The notes under the pieces: generated by a model
Seen by the model: only the letters and a program-made list of their open reading frames with translations
Database searches by the model: none
Told to the model about the DNA's origin: nothing
Made by a program: the position numbers and the translations under genes
Assembly: GCA_020849475.1 (NCBI GenBank)
Contig: JADLGE010000047.1
Location: 1 to 64,000, forward strand
Source: Gammaproteobacteria bacterium
GTDB lineage: Bacteria > Pseudomonadota > Gammaproteobacteria > Ga0077536
DNA: 64,000 bases
Direction of reading: 5' to 3'
Part shown: piece after piece, positions 24,528 to 33,739 of the stretch
Layout: the number at the start of each line of letters is the position of its first letter
Position numbering within the stretch: the stretch's first letter is position 1

Positions 24528-26147
24528 TCAGTGCAGCTTGAACTGCCCAATCCCGCTCTGCAGCGCCATGCACAGCTCCGACAGCTCGCGCGTGGCGCGG
24601 CCGACTTCGTTGGTTTCGGTGGCAGTGCGATCGGCGCCCTGTTGAATGCGCAGGATGTTGCGTTCAACGTCGACGATGACTTGGCTTTGCTCACGCGCCG
24701 CCGATGCAATTTCAGAATTCATCTCGCGGGCGCGACTGACCGCACTATCGATGGCGGTGAGGGATTCACCCGCGACGCTGGCGGCGTGCACGGTGTGATC
24801 GGCGCGCGTACGGCCGGCATCCATGGCGTCGGCGACGCGGCGGATGGCGGCCTGCAGGCGGTCGATCATCATGTTGATCTCGGCGGTGGATTCGCCGGTG
24901 CGCTGCGCGAGGGTGCGCACTTCATCGGCCACCACTGCAAAGCCACGGCCTTGTTCGCCGGCGCGCGCCGCTTCGATGGCGGCGTTCAAGGCCAACAGGT
25001 TGGTCTGCTCGGAAATATCGCGAATGACCTGCAGCACCTGGCCAATCTCGCCGCTGGAACGCTGCAGTTCGCCGACCGCTTCCGAAGAATCGCGGATATC
25101 GTTCGACAAATCGGTGATGGTGGTGATGACCTGCGACAGCACGCCGCGGCCGTCACCGACCTTGCGCTGTGATTCATGGGTGGCATCGACCGCGGTGTCG
25201 GTGTTGTGCGCCATGCTCTGCGCGCTGCCAGCGAGTTCAGTCAGCGCCGCTGCGACCGCTTCAGTCTCGGCCAGCTGCGAGCGCATGTTCTGGTTCGAGC
25301 GTTCGGAAGTGAGCGCCACCTGCTGGGTGGCATTGGCGATGCGTGTGCTGGTTTCGGCGACCGCGCCCATGAGGCTGCGCAGCACGCCGATGAAGGCATT
25401 GAAGCCGCTGGCGATGTCGCCGATTTCGTCCTTGCGCGATTCATCCATGCGCACCGACAGGTCGCCGCGACCGCCGCTCAAGGCGCGGAAGTGGGTGGCG
25501 AATTCGCGCAGCGGATTGACCACGGTCTGACGCGTCACCCACGCCGAGAAGAAGAACAGCAACAAACCCGCGACCGATGCCGCGCCCATCGCCATATGGG
25601 TATGCGACAGCAGGTCGCCAATCGCGTTGGTGCGGCTTTCGACCTGGCTGTCGCCGAATTCCTCGACCGCCGAGAGCTGGTCCAGCAATTGTTGCGCGGC
25701 GTGTTGGTATTGCGCAGCCACGGTGTCGAGGCTCTGGGGCGCGAGCTCGGGCTCACGCAGCGTGGTCAATACGAGGTCACGACGGGTCGCGTAGTCGGAA
25801 AGTGACTGGCGGGTCTCATCGACAAGGCCGGCCGACAGCAAGGTGCCTGACGACAGCACGCGGGCGGTGGCTGCTTCCGCAAATTTGTGCGCCTGCGCGA
25901 AGTTGGCCAGCGATGCCGCCGAGCCCGACTCGCGTATCACGCGCTGCACAGCCAGCATTTCGCCCTGCACGCCGATCTCGGTTTCCATGGCGCTGTCGGC
26001 GGTCTGCCACGCAGGCCCCGTGACGAAGGCCAGCATCCGTTCCAGGCCCACGACACCATAGATGCCCGCGCCCGCCGTCGCACACAACGCCAGCAGCAGC
26101 AGCAGATTGAGCATGTTCAGGCGGGTGCCTATCGACGAACTGTTCAC
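24528..26147 (-). CDS. Methyl-accepting chemotaxis protein
   Basis: A 539-residue membrane chemoreceptor. TM1 (about 12-34) is followed by a helical periplasmic sensing domain (about 35-185), TM2 (about 186-208), a HAMP domain, and the cytoplasmic methyl-accepting signalling domain. The hairpin tip is EQTNLLALNAAIEAARAGE followed by GRGFAVVADEVRTLAQR, the strongly conserved CheA/CheW contact region. The ligand is unknown. I chose the GTG at 26147 because GAGGAG sits 6 bases upstream; the longer frame would use that ribosome site as coding sequence. It is an isolated gene with no other chemotaxis gene near; the pilus genes at the right end are about 30 kb away. Confidence 0.95.
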   Translation of the reverse strand: MNSSSIGTRLNMLNLLLLLALCATAGAGIYGVVGLERMLAFVTGPAWQTADSAMETEIGVQGEMLAVQRVIRESGSAASLANFAQAHKFAEAATARVLSSGTLLSAGLVDETRQSLSDYATRRDLVLTTLREPELAPQSLDTVAAQYQHAAQQLLDQLSAVEEFGDSQVESRTNAIGDLLSHTHMAMGAASVAGLLLFFFSAWVTRQTVVNPLREFATHFRALSGGRGDLSVRMDESRKDEIGDIASGFNAFIGVLRSLMGAVAETSTRIANATQQVALTSERSNQNMRSQLAETEAVAAALTELAGSAQSMAHNTDTAVDATHESQRKVGDGRGVLSQVITTITDLSNDIRDSSEAVGELQRSSGEIGQVLQVIRDISEQTNLLALNAAIEAARAGEQGRGFAVVADEVRTLAQRTGESTAEINMMIDRLQAAIRRVADAMDAGRTRADHTVHAASVAGESLTAIDSAVSRAREMNSEIASAAREQSQVIVDVERNILRIQQGADRTATETNEVGRATRELSELCMALQSGIGQFKLH

Positions 26148-26295
26148 GAGACTCTCCTCAATAAAAACCAAAGGCGGTGGCCGCGCGAGCTGCGGTTCAC
26201 TCGAATTGACTAGCGGCCATGAGCGGCCGCAACTTGAGGGTAGGGGAGCAGGAGAGGGGCGGCTCGCGGTGGCGCCGTCGAGCCATTTTCCGCCA

Positions 26296-26322
26296 CCGAC
26301 ACGCGGCCACCCGGCGTGTCGG
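26296..26322. repeat. 9-bp perfect hairpin between the EthD and chemoreceptor genes
   Basis: CCGACACGC pairs with GCGTGTCGG around a 9-base loop. It lies just downstream of the EthD gene stop on the minus strand and may end or stabilise that transcript. No T-tract follows on either strand. The rest of 26148-26340 shows nothing else clear. Confidence 0.5.
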
Positions 26323-26340
26323 CGGCGTTTGTCGGTGGGC

Positions 26341-26709
26341 TTAGCGCCGCTCGGGCGGCATCACGGTTTCGTGGTCTTCCATGATCATGAAACGAATCGA
26401 GGATTTGTCGAACAGCATCTCTTCGTCGGCGCCGATGATGGCGGCGGTTTCCGGCTCGGTCAGCATCGCCATGCCGCGCTGAAACTCTGCTTCGTCATCG
26501 AACCAGATCTCGGTCAGCACATCGTAGGGTGGCTCGGCATCGGCGCCGTAGACGTCGTTGCCGTAGGGGCGGATGAAGTGCCTTACGTAGCGCTTCATGT
26601 TCGGTACTTTGCTGGCGCCGAGCGGTGCGTGGCGAGTTTCGTAGTAGTTGATGAAGTCCTCCATGCTCATGCCGCGTCTGCGCTTGATCATGACCATCGC
26701 CTTGAACAT
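26341..26709 (-). CDS. EthD domain protein
   Basis: A 122-residue dimeric alpha-beta barrel protein. It starts MFKAMVMIKRRRGMSMEDFINYYE, contains TRHAPLGASKVPNMKRYVRHF, and ends near SIRFMIMEDHETV, which is the EthD pattern. EthD proteins accompany ether-degrading cytochrome P450s and polyketide cyclase-like enzymes; their chemistry is poorly defined. No P450 or partner oxidase is adjacent. The start is the ATG at 26709 after GCGAGGGCGAGG; the longer frame adds an unconserved leader. It lies 75 bases downstream of the lipid gene group on the same strand but appears functionally unrelated. Confidence 0.85.
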   Translation of the reverse strand: MFKAMVMIKRRRGMSMEDFINYYETRHAPLGASKVPNMKRYVRHFIRPYGNDVYGADAEPPYDVLTEIWFDDEAEFQRGMAMLTEPETAAIIGADEEMLFDKSSIRFMIMEDHETVMPPERR

Positions 26710-26784
26710 TGCCTCGCCCTCGCTGGTGGTGTCTGGCGCCGATGATAGCGAGCGTGGCGCTGCACCCCCACCTTCCAATGGGGG

Positions 26785-27384
26785 TTATGCCGCCGAGCGT
26801 CGCTGCTCGCGCCACACCTTGATGACGCTGCCGACATTCGATAGCGGCGCTTTCAGAAGCCAGGTGATGGCCAGCTCTTCGATGGCCGCGGCGACCGCCA
26901 GCAGCGCGGCGGCGCGCAACAGGTTGGCAGGACCGCCCCACAGCGCCCACATCAAGGCCAGCGCCGTGGCGCCGACGGCGGCCTTGACCAGCAGCGTGTG
27001 GTAGCTGGTGAAACGCCGGAACTTGGCGAAGCCGACCACGCCCGGCACCACGAAGCTCGCGATGATGGCGAGCATCGCCGGCCATTGTTCGGCCACCAGC
27101 CGCGGGAACAGCAGCGGCAGACTCACGGCGATGGCGCAATAGGCGGCGCCATCGGCCCACGAATCGAGACGCGCGCCGAAGCGCGTGGTGCCGCCGGTGA
27201 GGCGCGCGACCGTGCCATCGGCAAAATCGGTGAAGAACGACGCGGCCAGCATCCACAAAAATGCGTCACGCCAGCCGGCCAGCGCGAAGATCACCAGCGA
27301 CGGCGCGGCGACCAGCAGCCGAAATGCGGTCAGGCAGTTGGCCACGGTCCAGCGTCGATGGTGCAGGCGCGTGGCGCCGCTCAT
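26785..27384 (-). CDS. CDP-alcohol phosphatidyltransferase family protein
   Basis: A 199-residue integral membrane enzyme. The family signature D-x2-DG-x2-AR-x8-G-x3-D-x3-D is complete: DFADGTVARLTGGTTRFGARLDSWAD split as DFADG, AR, G, D and D around residues 50-75. All four acidic metal ligands are present. These enzymes transfer a phosphatidyl group from CDP-diacylglycerol to a small alcohol or lipid phosphate; the acceptor here is unknown. The start overlaps the stop of the upstream EEP gene (ATGA), so the two are translationally coupled. Together with the CarS-like gene it forms a small lipid gene group rather than the housekeeping pgsA context. Confidence 0.9.
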   Translation of the reverse strand: MSGATRLHHRRWTVANCLTAFRLLVAAPSLVIFALAGWRDAFLWMLAASFFTDFADGTVARLTGGTTRFGARLDSWADGAAYCAIAVSLPLLFPRLVAEQWPAMLAIIASFVVPGVVGFAKFRRFTSYHTLLVKAAVGATALALMWALWGGPANLLRAAALLAVAAAIEELAITWLLKAPLSNVGSVIKVWREQRRSAA

Positions 27385-28133
27385 AACGTGAACCACGCTT
27401 GCAAGGGCGCGTGATCCGACAGACTCGGCCACGGCGCGCCCGCCAGGCGTGTCGCGGCGCGTACTTCCAGGCCGCGACAGTAGATGCGGTCCATGGGAAA
27501 CAGCGGCGCCCACGACGGAAAGCTGCGCGCGTGGCGACCATGCAGTTCGCGAAACACCTCGCGCAGGCCGAGAGCCGCGTTGAATTCACGCTCGGCACGG
27601 CCCCACCAGTCGTTGAAGTCACCCGCTACGATCAAGGCTTCGTGGTGCGGAATGCACGCTTCGATATGCGTGCACAGGCGCTGGATCTGCGGCCGCCGCT
27701 CGACCGCGATGAAACCGAAATGGATGCACACCAGGTGTACGCAGCGCCCGGCCTCTGGAATCTCTATGCGCCCGTGCAACAGGCTGCGACTGGCGGCGAA
27801 GGGGTAGGGCGAAACGTCGACGTTCTCCCAATCGAGCAGCGGATAGCGGCTCAAAATCGCATTGCCGTGATGACCATGGTCGTACAAGGCATTCTTGCCG
27901 TAGGCGTGGTGCGACCACAGGCTGTCGGCAATGAATTCGAATTGCGACGCCTGCGGCCACTGCTCGACACTTGCGGCGTGGTGACGATGTTCGCCCTGGG
28001 CCTCCTGCAGGAACACCACATCGGCGGCACTGCCTGCCAAGGCCTCGCGCATGCGCGGCAGCACGAAGGTGCGCCGGCCATCGCCGGAGAATCCTTTGTG
28101 CATGTTGTAAGTAAGAACGCTGAGTTCGCTCAT
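27381..28133 (-). CDS. Endonuclease/exonuclease/phosphatase family protein
   Basis: A 250-residue EEP-fold metal hydrolase. The conserved catalytic positions are visible: LTYNMHKG at the start, VVFLQEAQGE, VAGDFNDWW, and the final SLSDHAPLQAWF with the Asp-His pair. There is no signal peptide. Members cleave phosphodiesters in DNA, sphingomyelin or phosphoinositides. Here, tightly placed between a CarS-like gene (22 bases upstream) and a CDP-alcohol transferase (4-base overlap), a lipid phosphodiester or phosphomonoester is the likelier substrate. That assignment rests on context, not on sequence. Confidence 0.88.
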   Translation of the reverse strand: MSELSVLTYNMHKGFSGDGRRTFVLPRMREALAGSAADVVFLQEAQGEHRHHAASVEQWPQASQFEFIADSLWSHHAYGKNALYDHGHHGNAILSRYPLLDWENVDVSPYPFAASRSLLHGRIEIPEAGRCVHLVCIHFGFIAVERRPQIQRLCTHIEACIPHHEALIVAGDFNDWWGRAEREFNAALGLREVFRELHGRHARSFPSWAPLFPMDRIYCRGLEVRAATRLAGAPWPSLSDHAPLQAWFTL

Positions 28134-28155
28134 GTTCGGATGGCCCGAGTGGTGT

Positions 28156-28635
28156 TCACCACGGCCGTGAGCGCATACGCAGGCGATAGAGCAGCGGCGA
28201 CGCGAGCCTGACGGTCAGCACGAAGGCAATCACCACCAGCGCCACCTGCAGCCACGACAGTGCCAGCGCATCGCGCAACGCGAGCGTTGGCAACAAGGCT
28301 TCGGGGATGCTGTCCAGGCGCGGTGCGCGTTGCCCGGCATCGAGCCCCAGGCGGCGCTTGATGAAACTCGCGAGCAGGTCGCCGACCATCGCGAGCGCGC
28401 CCACCTGCAAGCCTTGCATCCACGACAATCCGAGCAGTGGCGCGGTGAGCGCGCACAGCAGGCTGGCCGCCACCAGGCCGCGCCAAGTCTTCGAGCGGCC
28501 GAAAAGACGCCGCTCGTCGCGCAGAATGAGGCCGGCGTCGACGGGTTGCTGCCACAGGTCGCCCAGCACATGCCGCGCCAGCACCGGCGCGCTGTTGGCA
28601 AGCGTGATGAGAGCGACGAGTTGCAGTACCGGCAC
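28156..28635 (-). CDS. CDP-archaeol synthase (CarS/DUF46) family protein
   Basis: A 159-residue membrane protein with about four helices. It carries the CarS family landmarks: LANSAPVLARH near the start, GRSKTWRG at about 46-53, and GDLLASFIKRRLGLD at about 84-98. Archaeal CarS couples CTP to unsaturated archaetidic acid; bacterial relatives probably activate another phosphatidic-acid-like lipid, parallel to CdsA. The expected C-terminal DQLDF-like segment appears as LDSIPEALLP. The start is a GTG at 28635. The downstream CDP-alcohol transferase could use its CDP-lipid product. The real substrate is unknown. Confidence 0.8.
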   Translation of the reverse strand: MPVLQLVALITLANSAPVLARHVLGDLWQQPVDAGLILRDERRLFGRSKTWRGLVAASLLCALTAPLLGLSWMQGLQVGALAMVGDLLASFIKRRLGLDAGQRAPRLDSIPEALLPTLALRDALALSWLQVALVVIAFVLTVRLASPLLYRLRMRSRPW

Positions 28636-28734
28636 GCTGTTTGTTGCTCACGTTCTCCATGAGCCTAGTCTGAAAGCCGACGCGTCGCCCGGTGTTGACC
28701 CGCGTCAGGCGCGGATGGGCGACTCGCGAACCGT

Positions 28735-29202
28735 TTACATGAAGCGCAACAGTATGCGGCGACTATGGGCGTCGAGCCTGGCCTGGTCGACCACTTCCAA
28801 CTGCAGGCCGTGGCTGTCGGTGATCATGAGGCGGCCTTCGTCGAGACGGCGAATGTCTTCTTCGGCCTTCAGCACGAACTCGGTCTGGCCGCGGTCGGTG
28901 CGCACGGTCCAGGTGCTGGGCGTGGCAAAGGCGCTGCAGTCGATGATCGCCTCAATCTTCGGCACGAATTCACGCGCCGCAAGCGTCTCGGTAATGAGGC
29001 CGCGCGCGGGCTCCGCCAACTCCGACAGACGCGCAATGTTCACCACTTCATGGCCGCCGGCAGACACCAGGGCCACGCACTCGTCGGGTGCGGTGAGCGG
29101 GAAAGCGCGCACCGGCACCACGGCGTCGTAGTGCGTGCCGTCCGCCAGCCGCAATTGCAGACGGCCGCGCGTGTCCGGGCTCAAAGTGAATTCCTGCGTC
29201 AT
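28735..29202 (-). CDS. DUF1854 protein, cyanophycin-locus associated
   Basis: A 155-residue protein of family DUF1854, with ALVSAGGHEVVNIARLSEL, AAREFVPKIEAI, EFVLKAEEDIRRLDEGRLMITDSHG and a final RRILLRFM. This family is known from cyanophycin gene clusters, where it follows the ABC transporter gene as here; the ABC stop and this ATG overlap (ATGA). It has no signal peptide and no enzyme motif. A role in cyanophycin metabolism or transport is inferred from this conserved neighbourhood; the biochemical function is unknown. Confidence 0.88.
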   Translation of the reverse strand: MTQEFTLSPDTRGRLQLRLADGTHYDAVVPVRAFPLTAPDECVALVSAGGHEVVNIARLSELAEPARGLITETLAAREFVPKIEAIIDCSAFATPSTWTVRTDRGQTEFVLKAEEDIRRLDEGRLMITDSHGLQLEVVDQARLDAHSRRILLRFM

Positions 29203-31427
29203 TGTTCTGCCTCGATGCGCGCCTGCGCTTCGTAAAGCCGCGCATAGGCGCCATCCTGCGCAAGCAGCGTGTCATGGTCGCCAATCTCGACGATGCGCCC
29301 GCGCTCCAGCACCACCAGGCGATTGGCCTGGCGCAAGGTCGAAAGTCGATGGGCGATGGCGATGGTGGTGCGGCCGCGCACCAGGTTGTCGAGCGCCTTC
29401 TGGATTTCCTTCTCGGTCTCGGTATCGACCGAAGAAGTCGCCTCGTCGAGCAGCAGAATCTTCGGATCGATCAGCAGGGCCCGCGCGATCGACAGGCGCT
29501 GACGTTCGCCGCCCGACAGTTGCTGGCCGCGCTCACCGACCAGCGAGTCATAGCCATGGGGCAGGCGCAGGATGAAGTCGTGCGCATGGGCGGCGCGTGC
29601 GGCGGCGACGATTTCTTCGCGCGTGGCATCGGGTTTGCCATAGGCGATGTTGTCCGCCACCGTGCCGAAAAACATGAAGGGTTCCTGCAAAACCAGGCCG
29701 ATGTTCTTGCGGAAGTCCGGAATCGAAAGCTGCCGGATGTCGATACCGTCGAGCAGAATCGCGCCCTCGGCGACGTCGTAGAAGCGGCACATGAGATTGA
29801 CCAGCGTGCTCTTGCCCGAGCCGCTTTGGCCGACCAGGCCGATCATCTCGCCGGGCTGGATGTCGAGCGAGACATCGCGCACCACTGCGCGGCTGCCATA
29901 GCGGAAGCCGACGTTACGCAACTCGATATGGCCGCGCACGGCGGCCAGTTTCTGCGGCGTCTGCGGCTCCGGCACGCTCGAGACGTGATCGAGAATGTCG
30001 AAGATGCGCTTGGCCGCGGCCGCGGCCTTCTGGGTCACCGACACGATGCGACTCATGGAATCGAGGCGCGTATAGAAACGCCCGATGTAGGCCAGAAAGG
30101 CGGTCAGCACACCGACCGTGATCTCGTGCTTGGATACCTGGTAGATGCCGAAACCCCACACCACCAACAGGCCGAGTTCGGTCAGCAGTGTGACGGTCGG
30201 CGTAAACAGTGCCCAAATCTTGTTGAGCCTGTCGTTCTGCGCGAGGTTGTACTTGTTGGCCTTCAGGAAGCGCTGACCTTCACGCTCTTCCTGCGCGAAG
30301 GCTTTGACCACGCGGATGCCGGGGATGGTGTCTGACAAAACGTTGGTGACTTCCGACCAGATGCGCGTCAGCCGCTCGAAACCGGTGCGCAGCTTTTCGC
30401 GCACGATGTGAATCAGCCACACGATGAACGGCAGCGGCAGCAAGGTGGTGAGTGCCAGCCACGGATTGATCGAAAACAGGATGGCGGCGGTCATCAGCAT
30501 CACCAGCACGTCGGTGATGAAGTCGAGTGCGTGCAAGGACAGAAACACGCAAATGCGATCGGATTCCGAGCCGAGGCGCGAAATCAGATCGCCCGTGCGT
30601 TTGCCGCCGAAATACTCCAGCGACAGCTTAAGCAGGTGATCGAACGTGGTGGTGCGCAGATCCGCGCCAATGCGTTCCGACACCAGCGCCAGGATGTAAC
30701 TGCGCGCCCAGCCCAACAGCCATGCGACCAGCGACGCGCCGACCAGTCCGCTCAAATACATCGTCACCAGCGCCTGATCGATGGGCGTGCCGTTCTGAAA
30801 CGGAATCAGCACCTTGTCCATGAGCGGCATGGTCAGGTAGGGCGGTATCAAGGTGGCGAAGGTCGAGGCCAGCGTGAACAGGAAGCCAAAGAACAATTGC
30901 ACGCGATAAGGCCGCGCAAAGCGCCACAGGCGGAACAGGGTCCAGGTTGATGGCGGTGTGTGCAGTTGTTGCGCACACACCGGGCATTCGTCGTGGCTGG
31001 CATCGAGCACGCTATTGCATATCGGGCAGTGCTCGACTGCTTCGTGCACGGCGGCGTCGCCGGCCAGTACGCGCTCGGTTTCGGCCACGAAGCGTTTGGC
31101 GCCGAGGTCCTGGGCCAGCGTGAATCGCAGGCGCCCGAGGCGTTCTTCACCGCGCAGGATCTCAAGCGTGCCGACCCCGGCATGCTCGATGTGATTCAGC
31201 AAAAGTTCATTGCCTAACGGCCAGTCTTGCCCCCCAGCGTGCTCATCCAGATACACGATGCGGGTATCGGTCAGGAGCGCCAGGCCTCGCGCGTAACGCA
31301 GTTCCGCGGTGAGGTCGGTCTCGAACCAGGCGCGCACGGTTTCCGTGCTGGCGATGTGGTTGGTGGCCAGGGCCTGCCAGTGTTGAGGCAGGGCGGGTAC
31401 AAGCGAAAATTGGGAACGAGCAGTCAT
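29199..31427 (-). CDS. Cyanophycin-associated ABC transporter (fused permease-ATPase)
   Basis: A 742-residue half-transporter. A soluble N-terminal region (about 1-125) precedes a zinc ribbon (CPIC and CPVC, about 130-150), then a six-helix ABC exporter membrane domain (about 175-465), then the ATPase. Walker A is GQSGSGKST, the signature LSGGERQRLS, and Walker B ILLLDEATSSVD, all intact. It should work as a homodimer. This zinc-ribbon type occurs next to cyanophycin synthetases in beta- and gammaproteobacteria; its cargo is unproven (cyanophycin dipeptide or a precursor are guesses). It is divergent from cphA', sharing a 118-base promoter region, and leads a run reaching down to the lipid genes. 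Confidence 0.93.
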   Translation of the reverse strand: MTARSQFSLVPALPQHWQALATNHIASTETVRAWFETDLTAELRYARGLALLTDTRIVYLDEHAGGQDWPLGNELLLNHIEHAGVGTLEILRGEERLGRLRFTLAQDLGAKRFVAETERVLAGDAAVHEAVEHCPICNSVLDASHDECPVCAQQLHTPPSTWTLFRLWRFARPYRVQLFFGFLFTLASTFATLIPPYLTMPLMDKVLIPFQNGTPIDQALVTMYLSGLVGASLVAWLLGWARSYILALVSERIGADLRTTTFDHLLKLSLEYFGGKRTGDLISRLGSESDRICVFLSLHALDFITDVLVMLMTAAILFSINPWLALTTLLPLPFIVWLIHIVREKLRTGFERLTRIWSEVTNVLSDTIPGIRVVKAFAQEEREGQRFLKANKYNLAQNDRLNKIWALFTPTVTLLTELGLLVVWGFGIYQVSKHEITVGVLTAFLAYIGRFYTRLDSMSRIVSVTQKAAAAAKRIFDILDHVSSVPEPQTPQKLAAVRGHIELRNVGFRYGSRAVVRDVSLDIQPGEMIGLVGQSGSGKSTLVNLMCRFYDVAEGAILLDGIDIRQLSIPDFRKNIGLVLQEPFMFFGTVADNIAYGKPDATREEIVAAARAAHAHDFILRLPHGYDSLVGERGQQLSGGERQRLSIARALLIDPKILLLDEATSSVDTETEKEIQKALDNLVRGRTTIAIAHRLSTLRQANRLVVLERGRIVEIGDHDTLLAQDGAYARLYEAQARIEAEQ

Positions 31428-31437
31428 TACTTATATT
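31410..31437 (+). promoter_or_regulatory. Candidate sigma70 promoter for the cyanophycin synthetase genes
   Basis: TTGGGA (31410-31415) and TATATT (31432-31437) are 16 bases apart, with AT-rich flanks that stand out in GC-rich surroundings. It would give a leader of about 100 bases before the cphA' ATG. The -35 half lies within the first codons of the divergent ABC gene, so the assignment is tentative. Confidence 0.35.
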
Positions 31438-31545
31438 ATCGCCGGATTGAGTACAGGATGGTGCCGTTGCCGCCTGGGGCCGCTTCCCGCGGTGAGCGTG
31501 GCGCCTAAACGGGTACGCCCGTATCGCCACCAACAGCCATCGCTG

Positions 31546-33714
31546 ATGAATCAACACGACATTCGAATTCTCGATCAAATCTTCCTGCGCGGCCCCAACC
31601 GCTGGTCCTATCGTCCCGCCCTGGAGGCGCTGGTCGATATCGGGACCTTGGAGGAATTCCCTTCCAATACCCTGCCCGGCTTCGTGCCGCGCCTGGTCGA
31701 ATGGCTGCCGGGCTTGCGCAAGCACGAATGCAGCTATGAAGAGCCGGGCGGCTTTGTACGCCGCCTGGAGGAGGGTACCTGGGTCGGCCATATTCTGGAG
31801 CACGTGACGCTCGAATTGCAGACCCAGGCCGGCAGGCCCGCCGGTTTCGGCCGCGCACGCAGCACCGCGACCACCGGCATCTACCACGTAGTGGTGCGCA
31901 CCACCCAGGAAGACCTGACCCGCACCTGCCTGCTGCGCGCGCGCGATCTGATCCTCGCCGCCATCCACGGCAAAGCGTTCGATGTCAGCCAGACTCTGCG
32001 TGAACTGCGGGTGCTGGCCGACCGCAAGGGTTTCGGGCCGAGCACTGCCTGCATTGTCGATGCGGCCGTCAACGCCAAGATTCCGGTGGTGCCGCTGTCG
32101 CAAGGCAATCTCGTCATTCTTGGCCACGGCACCCGCCAGCGCCGTATCTGGACCGCCGAGACTGATAGAACCTCGGCCATCGCCGAATCCATCGCCAGCG
32201 ACAAGGATCTCGCCAAACAACTGATCGCACCCTGTGGCATTCCGGTGCCGGAAGGGCAGCTCGTGCGTAACGCTGACGCCGCCGTCGAAGCGGCCGAGGA
32301 CATCGGCTACCCAGTCGCGGTCAAGCCGGGTGAGGCCAGCCGTGGCGAGGCGGTGTTCCTCGATTTGAATGACGAAAGCGCGGTGCGCGCCGCTTTTGCC
32401 GCTGCCAATGAAGTCGACTCGACCGTAATCGTCGAGAAATACATCGAAGGCGAAGAACACCGTCTGCTGGTGGTCGGTGACAAGGTCGTAGCCGCCACCC
32501 GCGCCGAGATGTTCCGCATCACCGGCAATGGTCGCGATACCCTGCAGCATTTGCTCATCCTGGCCTTGAACCAGCTCGCCGAGGCGTCCGCGCCGACCGC
32601 CGTGCCGCTCACCATTGAAGACTTCGAAGATTTTCCGACCGTGCGTCTGGCCTTGAACCGCCAGGGGCTGTCGTTCGACGCCGTGCCGGCCGCAGGCCAG
32701 ACGGTCGAACTGCCGCGTCACGCCAAGATTGGCGTCGATGTGCTGGCCGAGGTGCATCCCAGCATCGCCGCCCTGGCGGCCCTCGCCGCACGGGTGGTGG
32801 GTCTTGATATCGCCGGTGTGGATATCGTCGCCAAGGACATTTCCCGACCGCTCGCCGCCCAGGGTGGCGCGCTGATTGAAATCAATGCCGGGCCGGCACT
32901 GCCGACCCACCTGCCGCGCGGGCCTAACGGCTCGCATCATGCCGGCGAGGCCATCGTCCGCCACCTGTTTCCGGGCGACGATCACGGCCGCATCCCGCTG
33001 ATCGGCGTCGGCGGCAGCAATGACACCACGGCCGTTGCACGCCTGGTCGGCTTTCTGTTGCATCTGCATGGCGTGGCGGTGGGCGTTGCCTGCGGCAATG
33101 GTCTGTACCTGGGCGAGCGCCGCGTCGACCATAACGATGCCGCCAACTGGGCTGCTGGTCAGCGCCTGCTGGTCAATCGCACGCTGAATGCCGCGGTCAT
33201 CGAGACCACCGCCGAAAGCTTGCTGCGTGAAGGCTTGCCCTATGACCGCTGCCAGGTGGCGCTGGTGACGTCTCTCCAGGGCGACGATCGCCTCGCGCGC
33301 TTTGGCGTCGAAGACAGTGAACAGCTCACCAAATTGCTGCGCACCCATGTCGATGTGGTGCTCGCGCAGGGTGTCGCCGTGTTGAATGCCGACGACGCCG
33401 GGGTGCTGGCACTCGCCGAATTCTGCGAAGGCGAAATACTGATCTACAGCCGCGACGCGCAGTCGCCGGCGGTGCGCGAGGCGCTGGCCGCCGGCCGTCG
33501 CGCGGTCTATCGCGACGAGGACGAACTGGTGTTCGCCCAGGGCGCCAACGCCGAGCGTCTGCCCATCCCGCCCACCTTCGACGCCCCCGAGTGTTTGCCG
33601 GCCGCCGCCTGTGCGTGGGCCGCGAACGTGCCGGTGGACCTCATCGTGAGCGGCATCGTCGGTTTCCCGTCGGCCACCACGGCCGCCGATGAAGCCCAAC
33701 GTACCAACAACTGA
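31546..33714 (+). CDS. cphA': Cyanophycin synthetase-like protein CphA' with degenerate Mur-ligase half
   Basis: A 722-residue paralogue of the next gene. The N-terminal domain (about 1-160) and ATP-grasp domain (about 200-470; DKDLAKQLIAPCGIPVPEG, VAVKPGEASRGEAVF, GALIEINAGPALP) are well kept, so the step that adds aspartate to the backbone is plausible. The Mur-ligase half is not: the P-loop aligned to GTNGKTTT reads GSNDTTAV (490-497), with Thr at the catalytic Lys position, and the C-terminal lobe with its HNP motif is missing. It therefore probably keeps only one of the two ligase sites. I chose the ATG at 31546 (MNQHDIRIL), which aligns with CphA family starts. It may form hetero-oligomers with CphA. 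Confidence 0.9.
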   Translation: MNQHDIRILDQIFLRGPNRWSYRPALEALVDIGTLEEFPSNTLPGFVPRLVEWLPGLRKHECSYEEPGGFVRRLEEGTWVGHILEHVTLELQTQAGRPAGFGRARSTATTGIYHVVVRTTQEDLTRTCLLRARDLILAAIHGKAFDVSQTLRELRVLADRKGFGPSTACIVDAAVNAKIPVVPLSQGNLVILGHGTRQRRIWTAETDRTSAIAESIASDKDLAKQLIAPCGIPVPEGQLVRNADAAVEAAEDIGYPVAVKPGEASRGEAVFLDLNDESAVRAAFAAANEVDSTVIVEKYIEGEEHRLLVVGDKVVAATRAEMFRITGNGRDTLQHLLILALNQLAEASAPTAVPLTIEDFEDFPTVRLALNRQGLSFDAVPAAGQTVELPRHAKIGVDVLAEVHPSIAALAALAARVVGLDIAGVDIVAKDISRPLAAQGGALIEINAGPALPTHLPRGPNGSHHAGEAIVRHLFPGDDHGRIPLIGVGGSNDTTAVARLVGFLLHLHGVAVGVACGNGLYLGERRVDHNDAANWAAGQRLLVNRTLNAAVIETTAESLLREGLPYDRCQVALVTSLQGDDRLARFGVEDSEQLTKLLRTHVDVVLAQGVAVLNADDAGVLALAEFCEGEILIYSRDAQSPAVREALAAGRRAVYRDEDELVFAQGANAERLPIPPTFDAPECLPAAACAWAANVPVDLIVSGIVGFPSATTAADEAQRTNN

Positions 33715-33739
33715 AGCACTTTCGAGGCAATCACCGCCG

